Shown one piece after another: positions 51,619 to 64,000 of a stretch of 64,000 nt of DNA; the stretch's first letter is position 1; each line of letters starts with the position of its first letter. The notes beneath the pieces were generated by a model. That model was not told the origin of the DNA and did no database searches. It saw only the letters and a list, made by a program, of their open reading frames with translations. A program made the translations under genes and the position numbers. Source of the DNA: Rhodamnia argentea (lineage: Eukaryota; Streptophyta; Magnoliopsida; Myrtales; Myrtaceae). The stretch is from the NCBI RefSeq assembly GCF_020921035.1, contig NC_063155.1:29133294-29197293 (forward strand), given 5' to 3'.

Positions 51619-52102
51619 GGAAAATTACCCAAAAAATCTTAAATCAGCCCCAAACTCATTTTATTTTGGTCAATTCAGTCTTAGACCTTTTGCGTTCATG
51701 TCAATTCAATTCTTCCGACCAATTTTTTGCCGAAAATTACCGAAGTTGTTAATTTTTCACAATATTTAAATATTTATAAATTTATTTATTATATTCTTCT
51801 TCTTCTTCTTCTTCTTCCTCCAGTTAGCCACCAAGCCCGCAACCGGCCAGAGGTGAGGGCCAGCGAAGCTCGCCCCCATTAGTGGCTGGTCGCTGGGCTT
51901 GGCGACAAGTTGTAGGAAGAAGAAAGAAAAAAAAAAGAAAGAGAAAGAAAAATAAAATAAAATAAAAATTAAACAAAACATAAAAAAATTAAAAATATTA
52001 TTAAAAATTGCCCACATCAACGCCGCCGCATCAGCGATTTCCTGTCAAAATGTATCGGAAGGACCAAACCGACACGAATGCAAAAGGTTTGAGACCGAAT
52101 TG

Positions 52103-52136
<34 letters not shown>

Positions 52137-52189
52137 AAATTGAATTGGCACGATTGTAATAAATTTAAGACTTTTTTTGGTAATTTTCC
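51619..52189. repeat. Terminal-inverted-repeat element with GC-rich core (copy 3, best preserved)
   Basis: The left end GGAAAATTACCCAAAAAATC pairs with the right end (GACTTTTTTTGGTAATTTTCC). The core near 51815-51910 is GC-rich (GCCCGCAACCGGCCAG). It is flanked by CTT and A-rich tracts and by 'gcgatttcctgtcaa' and 'accgaattga' phrases shared with copies 1 and 2. No transposase frame. Confidence 0.8.
52105..52133. repeat. (AT)n microsatellite
   Basis: An alternating AT run of about 29 bases inside the right arm of the terminal-inverted-repeat element. Confidence 0.9.
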
Positions 52190-52718
52190 CAACAAGGTTA
52201 TTTCAAGTCTAAATATTAGAAACACCGACTTCTCAGCTTTCGAAGACTAAACCTAATTCATTAGGCACCTGCTTGCTTGAGAATCCAAATTGTTGTGAGC
52301 TGTATAACACCCAACGTGAAAGACAGCAATCCAAATTTGCGCCTCGCCGATCGTACACCAAAAAAAGCAAAAAAGAAAGAAAGTAGTAGGAACGCGAAAC
52401 ACGAGAGAATTGAAACCTCTCATGCTCCATCAAATTGTTCAGTACGACGCTATCGTTTCGCCCTCTCTGCTATAAAAAAACCAGTGGACATCTGATTCTT
52501 TGGATGTGATCAAGTTGATTTTCTCTTTGATTAGGACTAGGTGTTACTCTCCTCCCTTCTTTTTAATGAGCACACATATTCCCTTTGTCCAGCCAATCAG
52601 CTCAATGGAGAAACACCATGTTGCTGTATCACTGTCGTGGTCAGAATCAGAATCTATTCCCGGGACGTAAAACTACGGCAAAAAATTGTTTTTCCCGATT
52701 GCTGCCTTCAATTGGTGC

Positions 52719-52726
52719 TATAAAAG
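52719..52726 (+). promoter_or_regulatory. TATA box of the thioredoxin gene
   Basis: TATAAAAG, preceded directly by ATTGG (an inverted CCAAT), lies about 130 bases upstream of the first ATG. This is a normal plant core-promoter layout. Confidence 0.65.
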
Positions 52727-52852
52727 CCCACCAACGCCACCGAGTCCAACCCAAACAAGCACCTCACGATCCCAGGCACTTGCTAAAAGCTTTTTGCATC
52801 GCCCATCAGCAATCGCGTTGGTGGGGGTAAAGAAAATTAGAAAAAGGAAGAG

Positions 52853-53558
52853 ATGATGATGATGGGACGGAGCATGTCTTCTGGAAATTACTACGACTGG
52901 GCTCCTGCGAAGACGAGCCGGGTCATGGCGTTTCACTCCAAATCTCGATGGGAGGAGCATTTTGATGCGTCCAAAGGGACTAACAAGCTGGTGAATGCTG
53001 CTGCATTGATGACTTTTTTACTGTTGCCTCTTTGTTTGTGTGTGTGTGTGTTTTTTTTTATAGTCATTTCGGTTGCTTCATATGACTCTGCTTTGAAACA
53101 TTGGTATGTCGACAGATGGTGATCTACTTCACGGCCACGTGGTGCGGACCTTGCCGGTGGATGGAGCCGACGATCGACGAGCTCGCGGCGGCGTTCGCCG
53201 ACGTCGACTTCATCAAGATCGACGTCGACGAGTTAATGGTACGATTGTCTTTCTTAAAAAAAGGACCTGCATGATGATTGCGATAAAGTCGGGACTTGCA
53301 TGCCCGTAAGGCGTCGGGGTTCGACTCTGTGTGACTCCGGATAACGTGGATGTCGTTATGAAAATGCAGAATGTGTCGAGGCAGTTCGGGGTGCAGGCGA
53401 TGCCGACGTTCTTGCTGATGAAGAATGGGAAGGTGGTGGACAAAGTGGTTGGCGCCAAGAAGGACGAGCTCAGGAACAAGATTGAGCAACACAGCAACAA
53501 GTCACAACCATACCTTCGTAGCAACTCGTACCCCTATGCGTACCGCTACGCGATATGA
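52853..53558 (+). CDS. h-type thioredoxin (h2-like)
   Basis: A disulfide reductase normally in the cytosol or on endomembranes, reduced by NADPH-thioredoxin reductase. Three exons, 52853-52990, 53116-53238 and 53370-53558, join in phase to 149 residues. The N-terminal extension (MMMMGRSMSSGNYYDW) is followed by RVMAFHSKSRWEEHF. Then come the active site WCGPCR, the FIKIDVDEL strand and the cis-proline loop AMPTFLLMKNGK. AKKDEL near the end matches plant h2 thioredoxins. The C terminus (SQPYLRSNSYPYAYRYAI) is longer and tyrosine-rich compared with usual h-types. Four ATGs stand in a row. Starting at the fourth (52862) would give MGRSMS, an N-myristoylation consensus. Confidence 0.93.
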
Positions 53559-55481
53559 CCGCCGCCTCAGTCGACAAAGTATAACCGGGCCACGCCTCCC
53601 ATAGCTAAATAAGATCGCGTCATGCAGTTTGCGTCGTCACTTTCACTTTTATATGGAAAACCACTCTCTCTCTTTGGACTCGGTTGCTAAGACACAGATG
53701 ACACACAAGCATATTCACTGCCAAAGATCATGCTTGAATAATAATCATCTTCCATGAGTTTCTTGAATTGCTCTTTCAATGCAGCTAAATAACAATCGAA
53801 TGACATGGTTAGGGGACTCAATTTCCCTTCGGTGAACAATATGACCAGGAAAATTAGCAGAAACGCAGCGCTAATGGTCAGTGTGCCAACAACTTACAGA
53901 ACAACCTCTTATGCAATTGTACAAATGGTCGGACAATACAACGGAGATACCAGGGTACTCACGACCGAGCAATCCAGACCAAACATCTTACATCAACATA
54001 GGACCGCGCATAAATATAATCACACAACAATTGAAAGAATTTTGTATAAACCTGAACAGAAGAGTTTCCAAGTGGCATCTCTAAAACTTCCCAAGGCTGA
54101 TAGAAATTGCACACATCATGGCCGGTGATGGAGACTGGAGAGTGCTGTTATGATACTTTCGCCCATTGGAATATTTTCCTTCTCTGGCTTTCAGGCAACA
54201 AATTGGGTCAATACTGCATAAAAACAGAACTCAATCAAAGCGTACGGAAATCTAGATCTGTAGAGCACTTTTGTATGCCCAATACTCCTGCTCCACGACT
54301 GCTTCGCAATCCCTCACTTACTGAAGTCTCCAGCCACTGGAAGAAAAGCAGAGCAAAAGGTTGAGAAAGAGAGTTTCAGAGAAGAATGCAAACAAAAAAA
54401 GCGTGAAAAAATGGAGAGGAGATAATAGAGCTAGTAACATTAGGAAGAAGTTGGTCCTTTTCTTGTGCGCAATCCATCTGATCAACAACCAACTTAAAAG
54501 GTCTATAAAGCAAAGTACACCCTTCGGATAACTGTGGCCACAGCAATCTATAATAAAAAGAGTTCTCTCCTACAGTTTAAGTCACGTTGCATTCGCCAGG
54601 CTATTCCCGAGATGGTATAAGGGCTTCATTTTCAACCTAGTTTTCCTTCCTAGTTCCAAGTAACCTTCTAAAATTTTGCACACTGGCTTTGGAAATATGT
54701 GACATCGTAGATGGAATGCTGGATAATCTTTTCGGATACAAATAAATTGACCTGTGAGTTCTTCCCCCTGTCTACAACAGTTTGCTTGGAAACCCCGATT
54801 CTAGGTAATCTATGCAAGATAAAGCCCAAACTGCCCACACAATGCTCGCTGCTTCTCTAACGCAAATACTAGATTTTCCTTATAAAAACATCATGCTTTT
54901 TCTGCTCATACAAAAGTTTTGATGGATACAGCAGGAGAACCACCGCATTAAACCTCTAAACACCAGCCAGCCATTATAAGAACCAAGAGACTGCTCCTCT
55001 TTGGGGTAGTATGAACTCACTACAGTAAGATTACCACGATATTCTCAAAATCAGATGCATCTATACGTATTTTTATTTATTTATTTATTTTTGCGCAATT
55101 GGACGCATTGTTACATCACTATTGAATCCTTTCAGGCCCTTCAACAATTCATTCATCTATCATCTTTCTTGAGGAATCTTTAGTGTTACATTTTCCAGTA
55201 CTGAGACGAAGAGAGATCACTTCTTTTAATGGTTGGCCAAATGACAATGTCTTCCTTCTTTACCGAACACTAGCAAACTAGCATAATCTTATGCTACTAT
55301 AGCATCAGCAGTTCAATGTGAACTAGACTCGGGAATCAGGATCATGACATGGAAGAATATTGACTAATCACCAATCATCCGATGCATTATGTACTACTCA
55401 AATGGAGTCGAATTAGAATTGGCCTACAACGTATATACTCCATGGTATAAAGATAATACTCAGCCAAAGAAAACAAGAAGC
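53559..55481. other. Spacer between thioredoxin and the first DUF569 gene
   Basis: Convergent 3' ends. A plus-strand open frame at 53805-54128 and other short frames match nothing I know. It may include 3' UTR of either gene. No repeats stand out apart from ATTT runs near 55070. Confidence 0.45.
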
Positions 55482-56694
55482 TTAAACAATGATCTCACCT
55501 GTCGAGGAGGGTGGCACAACCACGACATGCATAGTGGAACTATTTGGAGGAAGTTGCAAGCGAAGCGGGAAGAGCTTCCCATTCAATGGGCTTCGAGAGC
55601 ACACGATAATGCCCTGCATCGCCGTCTCCCCCTCCAACTTCCGAGTCAATTCCTCCACATTGTTCCCCCTGAAGTTCAACGAATAGCCTTCCATATCTTC
55701 CCCTTCGACATTCCCGTTTTCATCGGCAATATGGTAGTATATGGTCCTCCCTTCAATTTTTGGGGGTGACCCAACATAAGAATCATTCGACTGCACAAGC
55801 AAATCCAAGAACAAATTAAGTCACTTCCCGCACTGAACATCAACTAGCTCGAGTAATGACAGATCAACGGTGAACTCAGCCCAATGGAGAAGTCTTTTAA
55901 GGTCCAATGCAACTGTTCTTCACAAGCACCATGTATCAGATCGAACAACTTGTCCTCAAAGGATTACTCAGTGACAAAATCAAATCTTGGCAGACATCAA
56001 TCTATCTATTAACAATTGGCTACTCCATCTCTCCTCAAGCACTTGCACAAAATAAATCCGCAAAGACCATTCGTAGATAATAAATAAACACAGAAAAGAG
56101 AGACGAAGTGGAAACACGCACCTCCTGCCTAGAGAATCGCCCGGAATTCGCCGATGAGGACGACGGCGACGCGGTCTCCGAGCCGAGGGAGGAGTCGAAG
56201 TGGTCGAGGGGCTCGACGGGGCGCATCGCGGTGGGGGAATGGACCTCGATCTCGATGACGTCGACGTCCCAGAGGACCCACTCCTGGGTGGCGGTGTGGT
56301 GGGGGACGTCGTGAGTGACGGAGTTGCGCCACGGGGGGAGGCCGCCGTTGGCGCGGAGGAAGTGGCCGTAGCGGGTGCGGAGCTTGACGTGGGTGCCCTC
56401 CCTCACGGCCTCCCACTCGAGGGAGGAGTCGAGGCGGCGGGGGAGGGACTGGATGACCTTGCGCCCCGTCATGCCGAGGAGGAAGGGCTGGTTGGAGGCG
56501 GTGAGGTACTTGCCGTAGCGGCTCTTGAGGCGGACGACGGAGTCGGAGTTGAGGACGAACTCGACGGACCACCGGGCGTTGGGGGAGGACCCGTCGCGGG
56601 CCTGCACGACGCCCTCCTCGTCCTCCTCCGCGACGAGGTACTTGTCGTGGCGGCTCCGGAGGCGCACCACCTTGGCGTTGCGGAAGAACTCCAT
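55482..56694 (-). CDS. DUF569 (fascin-like, actin cross-linking type) protein, two-exon form
   Basis: Two exons (minus), 56694-56122 and 55790-55482, join at a codon boundary to 293 residues. The first half is a DUF569 domain (MEFFRNAKVVRLRSRHDKYL, LLGMTGRKV, GHFLRANGGLPPWRNSVTHD, TQEWVLWDV), a beta-trefoil related to fascin. A Ser-rich linker (PSSSSANSGRFSRQE) follows. The second exon encodes a separate small domain (GRTIYYHIADENGNVEGED, FPLRLQLPPNSSTMHVVV). Such proteins are plant-specific, and 'actin cross-linking' is a database label by fold. The biochemical role is not established to my knowledge. The frame is open upstream of 56694, but MEFF matches the family start. Confidence 0.9.
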
Positions 56695-58928
56695 GCCCGA
56701 TAGGAGGCAGTAGCCGGCGCCGGAGATCTGTCGGAACGAGGAGAGAGGGGAAAGGTGATCGAGGATGAGTTCACACGGGAAGATAATAAGACAGACAGTC
56801 ATACATGTCGTGACGCGACAAGACAATGCGCAGCGAGTTTAAGGAATAAGAAAATGGGGAAGAAGATGCCAAGTCAGCGAACAGCCGAAAAGTCAAAGAC
56901 GATCTCCGTGGGCGGTGACTGCGCGGGCCGGGGCCCCACAACGAGGGGGGATCCGAGTACATTCGGGCCCACCAGGGAGGTTCCCTCTCTTATCCCACAC
57001 TTTTTTTTTTTTGATTCGAGTGAATCGGCAGGTCTATCTTTTGGGAAGTGGCGTGAATCCATGATTCACGGCAATTCTAACAATTTTATTTTTTTTGTCA
57101 AAAGAAAGATTCTATTCATCGACACGGCAATTCTAACATAGGGACTATTATAAAAGCAGTTGTCCCGAGTTCTTGGCCTCATTCTTCGGTCCTCACTATG
57201 ATTGGCTCGATTCAGTACTAAGTTTTTCGGCAATTAATCTTCTTAATCTATGTCGTTGTCAACTGATAGAGGAACCTCCATTAAAGAGATTGAGATCCGC
57301 CATCCCTATGCACGCATGGACGAAAGCTAGTAGCACGTATCCATGGGGTTTAATCAAGAAAAACGTCCCTAAAAGAGAGTTCCAATCTTTCAAATATCGA
57401 CCGGGTCAATCTTCGGTACTTAAGTGCCTAAGGCGTTTTGATTATTGCGAGCTCTTGGTCAGTGTATATTGGGGCGCAACCGATATATCTACATAGGATC
57501 CACCCCGCTAATTTTTTCGGCTATACAAAATGGAACCTTCATTAGTGGCAATACAGAGTGCAAGCACAATCAATTGATTATGGTCTTAATTGTCCAAGCC
57601 ACGAGGCAATGATTAGAGCCATGCGCCCACGAACCACCTGCAGGCAACAGGAATAAATAGCATGCTCATCTACTACCACTATGGTCATTAGTCAACAACG
57701 AAGAAGAGCCTTTCCAATTCCCACCCTGTGCTTTCGAATTGACGGATAACAACCCCGCTCCACCTTAAGTTCATCGTGGCGGGGAGCTGACTAGAGTCTA
57801 TCATCGCCTAAAGGCAAAGGAGTGGATGTGTAGGCATACATATAAGCCATCGTGCCTTTTTATTTATTTAGTTTTTTTCTCATCCTAAGGCACTTATTGA
57901 GTATACGGATACATTAAATTCATTAAGTTCAAGGCATTCATTATGTTAGGTAACAATAATAAATGGATCACATTATCTTTTTACATGGTCATGTGTTCGA
58001 GCCATATCATGACTGAACTTCTTACAACTCGATACCATCTGCAATTGCTACCTTGTGTTGATAGATATTCTGATTTCTAATACGTAGGTGGGGCTATCGT
58101 AACAGGTTTGTACACCTATGGACGATAAATAATAATAATAATGCTAAGTGGGTTGAAAAGATGACAAAAATGTAAGCTCAGTTCTTGAGATCAAGAACTT
58201 GTCTTAGTGGGCTGGTCGATGCTTGTTTCAGGGGAAAAGATCGACGACCTAGATGACTCGATCACTCGGCCAGCGATCATCTAGTGACAGATCAATTAGT
58301 CTATTAATATCGACGCGGGTCACGTCAGATTCACCTAAAATTTATAGGGTATCAAATGTAATTTGAACATGGGCTTCGTGAATAGTATTATTTATAGTAT
58401 AAGATCAGTACAAACTACCCTATTAATATGAATTTTTTTTTTTTTTAGGGGAAGCTTCTTTGTGCCTATTGCTAATCAACGCACCAACTTCTCTTTTATA
58501 CTTATGTGTCTTATTTGGTTACTTTCCAAGGAGGCACACCAAGGAATTGACCTAGTGCACGCACATGATCAAGCCGTCGACCGCGTGAAACTAATGTACG
58601 GTTGCTTTCGCTGAACACGGAGGTTGTCTTATGTTCACACCATTTTTCAGTCTCCCGGGTTTCCAATGTCGGCTCAACTTATTCAAGAAATCGACCAGCC
58701 TCTCACTTTATGATAGCACAAGTTTCTTTCGTTCTGATTAAGCTCGACTAGATCATCTAAGTAAGGAGCTTGTGCACTATTAATCCTTTAATATGGTTAC
58801 GCAACCAAATAAAGATAATTATTAAAGTTAAGTTAGCTTTACCACGATATTTAAAATTTCCCGTAAAGCTTCTTTGATAAATGACGTGGAGAAATAAATC
58901 CGATAAATGGACGTGTTATATACACGTG
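56695..58928. other. Spacer between the two DUF569 genes
   Basis: Promoter of the first DUF569 gene, then a stretch (57160-57800) of more even base composition that looks unlike its surroundings and may be organelle-derived. I cannot name a gene in it. AT-rich sequence follows to 58928. I looked for a second DUF569 exon on the minus strand here and saw none. Confidence 0.45.
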
Positions 58929-59723
58929 CTATTTTTGGTAATTAAATTCCAGAAGGGAAAAAAAATTGATTGTGCATGATCGGAATGGGGTGGAATTAAA
59001 ACTTCGTAAACACGTGACTGCACATTGACCGAAAAGGACAAGCGACTGCACAGGAAGGAGAAAAATGCATACCTGCTTTCCTCCATTGTTCCTTGGAGCA
59101 ATCGCCACCGCCGTCGGCGACCAAACCTCCGAACGCACCGCCACCGCCTTCGGCGACAGAACGTCCGAACGCACCGCCACATCATCACGATCATCCCCAT
59201 CAAGGACGGACGATGAGAAGCTCGAAAACGACGACGCGTAGTCCTCGAGCGCCGCCGCATCCGTGCTCCGAGCAACGGCCTCCACGTCCCAGAGCACCCA
59301 ATTCGTCGTCCCTCCGGCGAGGGGGTCGTCGTGGGTGACGGAGTTCCTCCACGGCGGCGGGCCCCCGTTGGCGCGCAGGTACTTGCCGCACCAGCTCCTC
59401 AGCTTCACCTGGAACCCGTCCCGGACGGGCTCCCACTCGAAGTTCCAGCTGGAGTACGACCCCTCCTCGGGCGAGGCCTGGAGGACCCTCTTCCCGGTCA
59501 TGCCGAGGAGGAACGGCTCGTCGGAGGCGGCGAGGTAGCGTCCGTGGCAGCTCCGGAGGCGGATGAGGTGGCCCCGTCCCTCGACGGGCTCGACGGACCA
59601 GCGCGCGCGGGCGGAGGCGCCGTTGCGGCTCTGGCGGGCTCTCTGGCTGTCGTCGTCGGCGACGAGGTACTTGTCGAGGTGACTCCGGAGCTTGACGGCC
59701 CCGGTCTTCGTGAAGAGATCCAT
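58929..59723 (-). CDS. DUF569 protein, apparently single-domain paralogue
   Basis: The continuous minus-strand frame gives 264 residues. The DUF569 beta-trefoil is intact: MDLFTKTGAVKLRSHLDKYL, LLGMTGKRVLQASPE, GKYLRANGGPPPWRNSVTHD, NWVLWDVEAV. A Ser-rich linker and the repeat (V)RS(D/E)V(L/W)SP(K/T)AVA follow. After NNGGKQ a GTATGC could be an intron donor, at the same place where the neighbour paralogue splices. No matching second exon is visible in the 2 kb downstream. If it is not spliced, the last 45 residues (CIFLLPVQSLVLFGQ...) are intron-like read-through. It lies about 2.2 kb from the first DUF569 gene on the same strand, a tandem duplicate. Confidence 0.85.
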   Translation of the reverse strand: MDLFTKTGAVKLRSHLDKYLVADDDSQRARQSRNGASARARWSVEPVEGRGHLIRLRSCHGRYLAASDEPFLLGMTGKRVLQASPEEGSYSSWNFEWEPVRDGFQVKLRSWCGKYLRANGGPPPWRNSVTHDDPLAGGTTNWVLWDVEAVARSTDAAALEDYASSFSSFSSSVLDGDDRDDVAVRSDVLSPKAVAVRSEVWSPTAVAIAPRNNGGKQVCIFLLPVQSLVLFGQCAVTCLRSFNSTPFRSCTINFFSLLEFNYQK

Positions 59724-61569
59724 CGGAGACTCGCGGCGGCTGCCAACTCTCCTTCTCTTCCACCCTTCCTTTGCTTTCGCGCGAACCCTTTTCTTGACTG
59801 AGATGATCAGGAGAGGGCAGTCGAGGAAGACATGGCGAGGTCGGACCGGGGAGTCGGTTTATCTTGGGGAGTTCTGTTCTGTGTAGTGATTTAAGAATTC
59901 GGAGGAAGACGTAGAAGAGAGAAAGAAAAAGGTGGATTGCGTTGGGACGTTTCTTGTTGGGATTAATCAAAGTTAGGGTTTTGGACTTTGTTTCTTAACG
60001 GGAAAGATTCAAGAAGTCATAGGAATGGCCAAGTGGGAACGAGAACGCGATTTTCCACGACCGGTTCGATGCTGTCGTCTCGACCGTGGACATCTTCTTG
60101 GGCGGACGAGGGGTTGGAGGAGGAGGGTTAAAAGAGAAGAGGGAGTGCGCGGAGGGGTATTTTGGTAATAGGCTGGGATAATCGAGTGACGTGACCACAA
60201 CAGAAAACTTAACACACTCGACTGCTTACGTGTCGATCAGTTAGAGGTGTTAAAAAAAATAAAATGAATAAGTCGATGCCATTAAAAGTGTTTGAACTTT
60301 AGGACAATATGGTAAAGTACCTTCTTTTTATTCGATTAGGTATTCGAAATTTTAGAACTGTCCCGACCTAGTTGCTTTGCGTGGATTACCATGTTATGTG
60401 GAAAAATATTCTGTAGTGTCAAAGCGGTGACAGCGGCTGACGTGAAGCTCATTTGTCTGACTAGATCCACTCATGAACCGACAAGTGGCGAACGTTTTAT
60501 AACTAAATAATATCATCTGAAAAATTGATTGCTAGCCCTAAATTCAGATAGTAGCTTTTTACAAAAAAAAAAAGAAAAATAAAATTTGAAGCGGTGGTGA
60601 TGGTGTTCGCGAAAGTGGATGCCTTCGACTCGGCGATCCCGCGAAGACGGAAGTCTTCGATTCTAAGCGAAATTAGAAGTTGCTTTTGAAAATGCAGATA
60701 GGTTCTCTAATGGAGTTAATCTTGAAGGACAAATTCTCTTCGAAAGAAAAGCAAAAGAGGGTTGACAAATAGAAAATATGAATGGGCATTTTTTTTTTTT
60801 TTTTTTTTTTTTGGGATAAAATGTTAGTATTTGCTTTTATGGTTAGCAGTCAATTTTCAGAGGACTATATTTGATTGTAAGACGTTTGCCACGTGTCAAT
60901 CAGTGAGTAGATTTAATTAGACAAATGCGCCTCACGTTAACGGCTGAGATGGAACTTTAATACAGTTGCTTCTGCTCCGATCACCACCATCGCCTCCCAC
61001 CTTGTCAAGTCCATTGATTATGGCGTTGTCACCATGTCCTCCCATCTCTCGATCTCGATCTCGAATAGACATTTTACATGGGAATTCTGTTTTAGTGAAT
61101 TCAAGATGTTCCTGGTGATCAAGTATGCTACCATCATACTACCTTAGCTCAATCGAATCGCCCTTGCTATTATTTGTGACCTAAACTCCGCGGGAGCCTG
61201 ATTCATCGCCCGATCTCGTGATGCTCTGTACCCGGAGTTTGGAGGATTCGTGGACCTTACTAATTGGTTGTTTCCTGCCGGATAAGATGTGGAACCAATC
61301 GATAGCGTAATCTGGACAAGAAATTAACTCAAAAAGGCCACATTGATATTGTTAAACACAGGTTTAACCGAGAACTCGGCGGTACATTCTTGTACTCTGT
61401 TCCAAATGGGCATACCCCAACCAACTACAGAAGAGGAGCATATCGGAGGGGAACCCGAAAGCTACCCAAGAAGGTCCACAACATTTATTCCAGCACTCAA
61501 GTCATCGATCATGCGACCCCGCACGACTGTACCTCTAAGACGAGCGAACAAGAAACTGCTTTCTCTGAT
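59724..61569. other. Spacer between the second DUF569 gene and the glutathione transferase
   Basis: DUF569 promoter, then AT-rich sequence with poly-T/poly-A runs (60789-60812). I see no gene. The long minus-strand frame across 59200-59970 is an out-of-frame shadow of the GC-rich DUF569 exon. Confidence 0.5.

Positions 61570-64000
<2,431 letters not shown>

Larger units (their letters stand above)
49894..52852. other. Spacer between the Caprin-like gene and thioredoxin
   Basis: Caprin-like 3' UTR, then AT-rich DNA with one terminal-inverted-repeat element (51619-52189), an AT microsatellite and the thioredoxin promoter. I see no gene in 50200-51600. Confidence 0.5.

Noticed and set aside
53805-54128. 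107-codon plus-strand open frame after thioredoxin
   Set aside because: No family resemblance, AT-rich, and shared with other overlapping frames. Probably UTR or spacer.
56129-56703. Long frames on both strands over the first DUF569 exon
   Set aside because: GC-rich exon gives open shadow frames. Only the frame with MEFFRNAKVVRLRS matches the family.
59200-59970. Long minus-strand frame of 256 codons
   Set aside because: Out-of-frame shadow of the GC-rich DUF569 exon, rich in Arg and Pro with no domain.

Overview
This is plant nuclear DNA. Its genes have many short GT-AG introns, AT-rich spacers and CT/GA microsatellites. Several products are plant-specific: plastid enoyl-ACP reductase, an NPF transporter, a tau-class glutathione transferase, DUF569 proteins and an h-type thioredoxin. 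The protein sequences sit closest to eudicot versions I know. The dispersed short inverted-repeat elements suggest a woody rosid, perhaps Myrtaceae, but that is a weak inference. I see no bacterial, viral or biosynthetic gene cluster, and the genes look like ordinary unlinked housekeeping and stress loci.

Region by region: the 3' end of a SEC24 COPII coat gene (360-1957, +); the SMC5/6 kleisin NSE4 (5313-7965, +); convergent with it, the plastid enoyl-ACP reductase MOD1 (12155-8884, -); a KH/CCCH zinc-finger RNA-binding protein (14254-18674, +); an NPF7-like nitrate/peptide transporter (22505-19817, -). Next comes a gene-poor stretch of about 10 kb (22.5-32.5 kb) filled with short non-autonomous repeats. 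It is followed by a plastid-type small multidrug export (PF06695) membrane protein (33894-32499, -), an RNase H-like fragment (about 36 kb, -), spliceosomal SmG (36559-37715, +) and a repeat cluster with a large palindrome (38.6-39.9 kb). A Caprin-like RGG-box RNA-binding protein follows (41663-49893, +); its giant intron holds a mitochondrial DNA insert and a duplicated splice acceptor. The right end has an h-type thioredoxin (52853-53558, +), two same-strand DUF569 genes (56694-55482 and 59723-58929, -) and a tau-class glutathione S-transferase (63126-61570, -).

Gene models were built by hand by joining exons with consensus splice sites and checking phase at every junction. Eleven multi-exon models close without a frame break and give proteins of the expected family length (SEC24 only for its visible 3' part). 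Functionally, three genes concern RNA (KH/CCCH, SmG, Caprin-like), one chromosome maintenance (NSE4), two redox or detoxification (thioredoxin, GST), one plastid lipid synthesis (MOD1), two transport (NPF, PF06695) and one secretion (SEC24). They do not form a single pathway.

The points most worth a second look are the tandem-duplicated 3' splice acceptor in the Caprin-like gene, the choice among four consecutive ATGs in the thioredoxin that decides N-myristoylation, the missing proton-coupling motif in the NPF protein, the DUF569 paralogue that lacks its second exon, a perfect 21-bp hairpin in a MOD1 intron, and a multi-copy family of terminal-inverted-repeat elements with GC-rich cores.
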